64,000 nucleotides of DNA from JALCOL01 sp022649665 (GTDB lineage: Bacteria > Bacillota > Bacilli > Lactobacillales > Enterococcaceae). The notes under the pieces were generated by a model, which was not told where the DNA came from, did no database searches, and saw only the letters and a list, made by a program, of their open reading frames with translations. Location of the stretch: assembly GCA_030372335.1 (NCBI GenBank), contig JAUDCW010000002.1; one strand, given 5' to 3'. This document shows positions 59,237 through 64,000 of this stretch, in pieces. The position numbers were made by a program, and so were the translations under genes. Positions within the stretch are counted from its first letter, which is position 1, and each line of letters starts with the position of its first letter.

Positions 59237-60052
59237 ATGGCAAGTGAAAAAGAAAAAATGCTTACCGGAAAACTTTATTTTTCGGCCGACCCTGAACTGG
59301 TTGCGCTGCGGCGTGCTGCCCGGGAAAAACAAGCCGCGATCAATGCAACTGAAGATCCCGAACTGCGCAGCGCACTCATCAAAGCTGCTTTCGGTCAGAC
59401 CGGCGAAAAAATTTATATCGAGCCTGCTTTTCATTTTGATTACGGTGAAAATATCCGCGTAGGTGAAAATTTTTATGCGAACTTCAACTGTACTTTTCTC
59501 GATGTCGCACCGATCACGATCGGAAAAAATTGTCTCATCGGGCCGAATGTGCAGATCTATACTGCCGCGCATCCGCTTGATCCGGTCAAAAGAAACAGCG
59601 GCTTAGAGAGCGGCGAGGCAGTCACGATCGGCGACAACGTGTGGATCGGCGGCAATGCTGTGATCCTGCCGGGAATTTTGATCGGCGACGATGCAGTCAT
59701 CGGGGCGGGAAGCGTCGTGACCAAAGATGTCGAAGCGGGGACTGTCGTGCGCGGCAATCCGGCGCGTGTCACGCAGACGATCCCAGAAGAAAACTTGGCG
59801 GCATATCGCCGCAAGATCGATCAGCTGGACCGTGAACTTGTCGCCCTTTTAGAAGCACGGATGGAAATTTCGCAAAAAGTCGGTCGTTATAAAAAGACGC
59901 ATCAGCTGCCGGTCCTCGATGAAGGGCGCGAAAAAGAGCTCTTAGAGAAGTTGAGAAAGCTGAGCGCGCCGGAATATCAAAATGCGGTCACCGCGATATA
60001 TCAGACGATTTTGCAAACTTCACGAGAGTTGCAGCATCACGATAAAGAATAA
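59237..60052 (+). CDS. Sugar O-acetyltransferase fused to an AroQ-type chorismate mutase
   Basis: 271 aa. Residues about 1-183 are a left-handed beta-helix maltose/galactoside O-acetyltransferase (N-cap EKMLTGKLYFSADPEL, hexapeptide repeats, AAHPLDPVKRNSG, PGILIGDDAVIGAGSVV). From about residue 188 the chain is an all-helical AroQ chorismate-mutase domain: YRRKIDQLDRELVALLEARM, VGRYKK and the E-rich third helix. The CM active-site pattern (R in helix 1, R-x-x-x-S/AxxVGxYK, D/E-x-x-RE) is kept. No gap or frameshift marks the junction, so it is a true fusion in this sequence. Role of linking the two activities unknown. Confidence 0.85.
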   Translation: MASEKEKMLTGKLYFSADPELVALRRAAREKQAAINATEDPELRSALIKAAFGQTGEKIYIEPAFHFDYGENIRVGENFYANFNCTFLDVAPITIGKNCLIGPNVQIYTAAHPLDPVKRNSGLESGEAVTIGDNVWIGGNAVILPGILIGDDAVIGAGSVVTKDVEAGTVVRGNPARVTQTIPEENLAAYRRKIDQLDRELVALLEARMEISQKVGRYKKTHQLPVLDEGREKELLEKLRKLSAPEYQNAVTAIYQTILQTSRELQHHDKE

Positions 60053-60073
60053 ATTTGATTCGGAGGTGAAAAG

Positions 60074-60595
60074 ATGCAGGGAAAAGCAAGACGGCAGCAG
60101 ATCATGGAACGCCTGGCCGTTCAAACTTCTCCTTTGAGTGCTTCGAAATTAGCAAAAGCGCTGGGAGTCAGCCGGCAGATCATCGTCGGTGATGTTGCGC
60201 TTTTGCGCGCGGCCGGGCATCGCGTTGAGGCGACGGGGCGCGGCTACGTCTTGACCGGCGAAACAGAAGGATTTGTTTTTCAGATCCCCAGCCAGCATAC
60301 CGCTTCGCCGGCTGAGCTGGAAAAAGAGCTGTTGCTGATCGTCGCGCTCGGCGGCGAGGTCATGGATGTGATCGTGGAGCATCCGGTCTACGGTGAACTA
60401 AAGGGGAATCTGCGGCTCAAAACGAAAAAAGATGTTGAACAGTTTCTGGCGGTCTTGGAAAAAGAACAGGCACCGCTCCTTTCCGACTTGACAGACGGTG
60501 TCCATCTTCATACGATCCGCGTCCGCGAGAAAAAACAGGCCGATGCGATCCGGACTGCTCTGCAAGCCGCCGGATTTTTATATGAAGCAGAATAA
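60074..60595 (+). CDS. niaR: Niacin-responsive repressor NiaR
   Basis: 173 aa. HTH_11 domain (SASKLAKALGVSRQIIVGDV), then the metal-binding 3H domain with His in SQHTASPAELE, VEHPVYGEL and DGVHLHTI. Represses NAD-precursor uptake genes when niacin is present. ATG with GGAGGTG upstream. No nia genes are adjacent here. Confidence 0.92.
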   Translation: MQGKARRQQIMERLAVQTSPLSASKLAKALGVSRQIIVGDVALLRAAGHRVEATGRGYVLTGETEGFVFQIPSQHTASPAELEKELLLIVALGGEVMDVIVEHPVYGELKGNLRLKTKKDVEQFLAVLEKEQAPLLSDLTDGVHLHTIRVREKKQADAIRTALQAAGFLYEAE

Positions 60596-60643
60596 AAAAG
60601 ATCCTTCACAAAATCAATTTTGATTTTGTGAAGGATCTTTTTT
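60594..60643. terminator. Strong bidirectional terminator
   Basis: 23-bp stem AAAAAAGATCCTTCACAAAA... and complement around ATTT, between convergent niaR and the L,D-transpeptidase gene. Confidence 0.9.
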
Positions 60644-60690
60644 GAATAAGCGGTGTTCCGCAGAAGCGGTCCGCTTTTGTTAGGATCTAT

Positions 60691-62094
60691 TTAAAAAACT
60701 AACACCGGAATGCCGACTTCCACGTCATCAAAAAGGGTGCCCATGACAGACGGTGGAGTGTTGATACAGCCGTGTGAACCGATCGTTTCATAAAGTGTCC
60801 CGCCGTAAGCCGGCTGCCAGTTGGAGTCGTGGATCCCAACGCCGGTCCAATCGATCGGCATCCAATAAGAAACGGGGGAAGCGTATTTGCTGCCGTCGTC
60901 ATTGTTGCCGCGCAGCGTTGCATTGCGTTCTTTGCTCCAAACATAATATATGCCGGTTGGTGTCGGAGATTTTGGTTTTCCGGAGACGATATCTGTATCC
61001 AGCACTAAAGCATTGTTTTTATAGAGCCACATGTGCTGATTGGTCAAATCGACTTCGATGTATGTGCCGTCGATCCGCGGCTTGCTGGCATCTCCCGGGC
61101 CGTTGACGATCGGCGTCCGTGTAAAGTCCTTGCCTGCCAAGATCGCTTTCTTCAGCGCAGCTGCTTCTTGGTCAACATCGATCGACCAGCCGTAAGTGCC
61201 GAATGGGACTTCGACTTGCCCGCGCTTCGTGCTCGCGAGCGTTTGCGGTTTGTTGTAGGTATTGTATTTTTCACCGAGCTTTGTGACGTAGTCGGTGAGC
61301 GCGGTATCGTCGACAGTCACTTCACCGTCCGAGTATTTCAGCCAGCTTGCCAGCGTTTCTTTTGGAATATTGACGGTTTCGCCGTTGATTTTATAGTTTG
61401 CTGAAATACCGATCAGCTGATTCATTTTAGCCGCACTTTTCTGCAGATCCTCCTCAGAGAGCTTCTCTTGATATTTGTTGACATCAAGGGTCGTGCCGCT
61501 GTCTTTGGTGGTGCTATGTAAAGAATCATTGACTGCTTTGCTCAATTTCTTCGCATCGATCTGCGTGCCGGCTTTTCCTTTTTCAGCGGCAAAGCTATTA
61601 TTGACGAATTTGATCTCACTCGGCTGCGCCGTTTCTTTAGTTTCATTCAGTTTTGCGACCTCTTGTTCGAGTCCGGTCAAATATTTTTTCAAAGTCGTTT
61701 GGTTGAATGAAGCATCTGGCAAGGCAGCTTGCCGTTTTTCCAAGTAGGCGAGCGGCCAGCTCCACTGATTTTGTTCTTTCAGCAAAGCCTTGAGGGATGC
61801 ATCATAATCGGCATTCAAGCCGACCTCGTTTGCGGTGATCTTTTTCCACGTTTTCCCGTTGTTCTTCAAAGTGAGCAAGACCGTTTTGTCTTTTTCCTTA
61901 TCGAGCACTGCCGCGGCTTCAGCGGGGGTCTGATTGCTGATGTTTGCATTAGCGACATACGTCTGCGGCAAAAAATGGTTTTTGTAGTAGGACCCGATCC
62001 CGGCATATACGCCGCCCGCCACAAGAAGCAAAGCAAGAAAGCTCCCCAGCAGGATCCATCTTTTTCTGATCTTTTTTCTTCTCTTTCTTTTCAT
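60691..62094 (-). CDS. L,D-transpeptidase (YkuD), Ldtfm type
   Basis: 467 aa, type II membrane protein (basic N-terminus, one helix LLGSFLALLLVAGGVYAGI). A PG_binding_4-type extracellular region (about 75-330) leads to a YkuD domain with catalytic GVGIHDSNW and SHGCINTP. It makes 3-3 cross-links and confers beta-lactam-insensitive cross-linking in enterococci. ATG 62094 with AAGGAG upstream. Confidence 0.93.
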   Translation of the reverse strand: MKRKRRKKIRKRWILLGSFLALLLVAGGVYAGIGSYYKNHFLPQTYVANANISNQTPAEAAAVLDKEKDKTVLLTLKNNGKTWKKITANEVGLNADYDASLKALLKEQNQWSWPLAYLEKRQAALPDASFNQTTLKKYLTGLEQEVAKLNETKETAQPSEIKFVNNSFAAEKGKAGTQIDAKKLSKAVNDSLHSTTKDSGTTLDVNKYQEKLSEEDLQKSAAKMNQLIGISANYKINGETVNIPKETLASWLKYSDGEVTVDDTALTDYVTKLGEKYNTYNKPQTLASTKRGQVEVPFGTYGWSIDVDQEAAALKKAILAGKDFTRTPIVNGPGDASKPRIDGTYIEVDLTNQHMWLYKNNALVLDTDIVSGKPKSPTPTGIYYVWSKERNATLRGNNDDGSKYASPVSYWMPIDWTGVGIHDSNWQPAYGGTLYETIGSHGCINTPPSVMGTLFDDVEVGIPVLVF

Positions 62095-62173
62095 TCTTTT
62101 CTCCTTCTAAAATAGAATGAGTTCATTCTAACATATCCGTCTGGGCATTCACATAGAATCAAACAAAATTTAA

Positions 62174-62214
62174 AGGCTTTTAAAAAAACGGAAAACCCGC
62201 CTTTTTAAAAGCCT
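62174..62214 (-). terminator. ldh terminator
   Basis: Stem AGGCTTTTAAAAA / TTTTTAAAAGCCT with a GC-rich loop, 20 bp after the ldh stop on the minus strand. Confidence 0.7.
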
Positions 62215-62233
62215 CGTCGAGTAGGCTGCAAAC

Positions 62234-63220
62234 TTATTTTTTAGCAGCGTCTTCTTCAGCTAAAGCTTTGAAGGCTCCTTCTTGGACTTCTTTCAAACGA
62301 TCAGCCGATGCGTTCAAGCGATCGACTTCGCCGTCTGTCAGCGGGACTTCGATCACTTGTTTGACACCGCTGCGCCCGACGACGGCCGGGGCACTGATAT
62401 AGATATCTTTCAAACCATACTCGCCGCTCAAATGAACAGACAGCGGCAAGACCGAGTTTTCATCATTCAAGATCGCTTTTGTCAAACGCGCAGCGGCAAC
62501 AGCGATCCCGTAAAATGTCGCGCCTTTTTTATCGATGATCGTATAGGCGGCATCCCGAACGTTGAAGAACAGGTTGACCAATTGTTCTTGATCGATCTCA
62601 GGATGATGCCGGACCCATTCATAAATCTGAAGGCCGGCGACATTCGCATGTGACCAGACTGGAAATTCTGTGTCGCCATGTTCGCCCATGATATACGCAT
62701 GGACATTCCGAGCATCGACACTCACCAAGTCAGCGATCGCTTGGCGGAAGCGCGCAGTATCAAGCGACGTTCCGCTCCCAAGGACGCGTTCTTTTGGAAA
62801 ACCGGAGAATTTCCAAACCGCATAGGTCAAAATATCGACTGGATTGGAAACAACGATGAAAATGCCGTCGAAGCCTGAAGCAACGACGTCGTTTACGATA
62901 CTGCGCATGATCCGCAAGTTTTTATGGACCAGCTGCAAGCGGGTTTCACCCGGTTTTTGGGCGGCACCGGCAGTGATCACAACGATATCGGCGTCTTTGG
63001 CGTCAGCATATTCTGCGGAATAGATTTTTTTCGGACTGGTAAAAGCAAGCGCGTGCGACAAATCAAGAGCGTCGCCCTCGGTCCGATCTTTATCGATATC
63101 AATGATCCCGATCTCGCGTCCAATATTCTGAGTGACCAGTGTGAAAGCATAACTTGACCCGACTGCACCGTCTCCCACGAGAATGATCTTCTGATGGGCT
63201 GATTTCATTTCTAATGACAT
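62234..63220 (-). CDS. ldh: L-lactate dehydrogenase
   Basis: 328 aa. NAD site VGDGAVGSSYAF, substrate Arg/catalytic loop RLQLVHKN, catalytic His in GEHGDTEFP. Reduces pyruvate to L-lactate; central to homolactic fermentation. ATG 63220 with a GGGGTGG ribosome site. Confidence 0.97.
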   Translation of the reverse strand: MSLEMKSAHQKIILVGDGAVGSSYAFTLVTQNIGREIGIIDIDKDRTEGDALDLSHALAFTSPKKIYSAEYADAKDADIVVITAGAAQKPGETRLQLVHKNLRIMRSIVNDVVASGFDGIFIVVSNPVDILTYAVWKFSGFPKERVLGSGTSLDTARFRQAIADLVSVDARNVHAYIMGEHGDTEFPVWSHANVAGLQIYEWVRHHPEIDQEQLVNLFFNVRDAAYTIIDKKGATFYGIAVAAARLTKAILNDENSVLPLSVHLSGEYGLKDIYISAPAVVGRSGVKQVIEVPLTDGEVDRLNASADRLKEVQEGAFKALAEEDAAKK

Positions 63221-63260
63221 AGATCTTCCACCCCTTTTGCTTTACTCTTTCTTCATCACA

Positions 63261-63290
63261 ATACTAGCATTGACTTGCCGGGTTTGTCAC
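63261..63290 (-). promoter_or_regulatory. Possible ldh promoter
   Basis: Minus strand GTGACA (63290-63285), 18 bp, TAGTAT (63266-63261). Confidence 0.4.
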
Positions 63291-63351
63291 CCAAAATGAA
63301 TCACTCAGCTTCCTTTTTGCCAGCAAATCCAAAGAGATCCTGGCGGGTTTA

Positions 63352-63360
63352 TGATATAAT
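63352..63360 (+). promoter_or_regulatory. Extended -10 promoter upstream of pth
   Basis: TGATATAAT (TATAAT 63355-63360); weak -35. Transcript start near 63367. Confidence 0.5.
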
Positions 63361-63452
63361 AAAAAATACTTGGGGGCTGGAGATGTCGCTGAGTACTTTT
63401 GCGTGTATCAAACTTTATTCTGTGAAGAACACAGAGAGAAAAGAGGATTTTT

Positions 63453-64000
63453 TTGAAAGCAGTGATCGGCCTGGGCAATCCAGGAACAAAATATCAACAG
63501 ACAAAACACAATATCGGATTTATGGTCGTTGACCGCATCGCGCGGAAAGAAGCGGCCGCTTTTAAATATGAAAAAGTTTTTGAAGCAGAAGTCGCCGACT
63601 TTCATTTGAACGGCGAAAAGATCCTGCTCATCAAGCCGTGGACGTTTATGAATGAGTCAGGCCGAGCAGCTGGGCCGCTCTTGACTTATTACGGGATCGA
63701 TTTGAAAGACGTGCTCGTTGTTCATGATGACCTCGATCTGGCAGTCGGCAAACTGCGCCTTCGAACAAAAGGCAGTGCTGGCGGGCATAACGGCATCAAA
63801 AGTTTGATCTCTTATTTTCGGACGCCGAACTTCAACCGGGTCCGTGTCGGGATCGGGCGGCCGAAAGCGCATCGCGCAGTCGTCGATCATGTCCTTTCGC
63901 CTTTTGATTTGGAAGATGCGCCTTTGATCGAAAAAGGGGTGGACGAAGCCGCTGATGCTGTCATGTATTTTTTGGACGGGCACACTTTTTCGGAGACGAT
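63453..64000 (+). CDS. pth: Peptidyl-tRNA hydrolase, N-terminal part (3' truncated by window edge)
   Basis: 182 codons visible without a stop. Start TTG 63453 with GAGG about 9 nt upstream. Family motifs: GLGNPGTKYQQTKHNIGF with the catalytic His, PWTFMNESG, HDDLDLAVGKLRL with the catalytic Asp, and SAGGHNGIKS. Recycles peptidyl-tRNAs. Downstream of ldh's divergent promoter, as often in lactic acid bacteria (ldh-pth-mfd). Confidence 0.96.
   Translation, partial: MKAVIGLGNPGTKYQQTKHNIGFMVVDRIARKEAAAFKYEKVFEAEVADFHLNGEKILLIKPWTFMNESGRAAGPLLTYYGIDLKDVLVVHDDLDLAVGKLRLRTKGSAGGHNGIKSLISYFRTPNFNRVRVGIGRPKAHRAVVDHVLSPFDLEDAPLIEKGVDEAADAVMYFLDGHTFSET

Overview
The window is chromosomal DNA from a low-to-moderate-GC Gram-positive bacterium of the order Lactobacillales. 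Supporting signs are the gene run pepF-spxH-CYTH-relQ-nadK-rluD-mgtE, the rpmG-secE-nusG and rplK-rplA / rplJ-rplL blocks, an Ldtfm-type L,D-transpeptidase, an Mga-like regulator, NiaR, and lactate dehydrogenase. The style resembles Enterococcaceae or a neighbouring family, but I cannot fix genus or species by reading alone.

Layout. 1-19.6 kb is core genome: peptidase, stress and (p)ppGpp genes, NAD kinase, Mg2+ uptake, RNA modification, RecD2, a diacylglycerol-kinase-like lipid kinase, a queuosine-precursor transporter behind a probable preQ1-I riboswitch, a CBS-domain protein, the translation/transcription block, serine dehydratase and ribosomal stalk genes. A compact, terminated transcript without an ORF lies at about 7.17-7.28 kb.

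19.55-29.46 kb is a 9.9-kb integrative element in the 3' end of rplL, bounded by a 14-bp direct repeat. It has a tyrosine integrase, a CI-like repressor and a divergent Cro-like gene with twin palindromic operators. It also has a small HTH (Xis-like) protein, a DnaD-like initiator carrying an iteron plus AT-rich candidate origin, a DnaC-like loader, a DUF722/ArpU-like regulator and cargo. There are no capsid, portal or terminase genes, so it looks like a phage satellite (PICI-like). Cargo includes remnants of polymorphic-toxin/immunity modules. At the right edge is a promoter - structured RNA - terminator - BECR-type nuclease cassette, which I rate as the most interesting feature of the window.

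29.5-64 kb is core or near-core genome: cupin, DUF998, an ECF S-component, and an [FeFe]-hydrogenase operon in which both genes are frameshifted. Then come a Fur-box-controlled feoAB cluster, a large repeat cell-wall protein with a CAP domain, PrsA, HIT/YtxH, ecsAB, a GH3 lipoprotein and proBA. These are followed by nnrE, an ABC1 kinase, an Mga-like regulator with brnQ, a glutamine-type ABC transporter with an attenuator-like leader, a DMT exporter and a sirtuin. The last stretch holds an acetyltransferase-chorismate mutase fusion, niaR, an L,D-transpeptidase, ldh and the start of pth.

All calls come from reading the sequence and remembered family knowledge; no database search was run.
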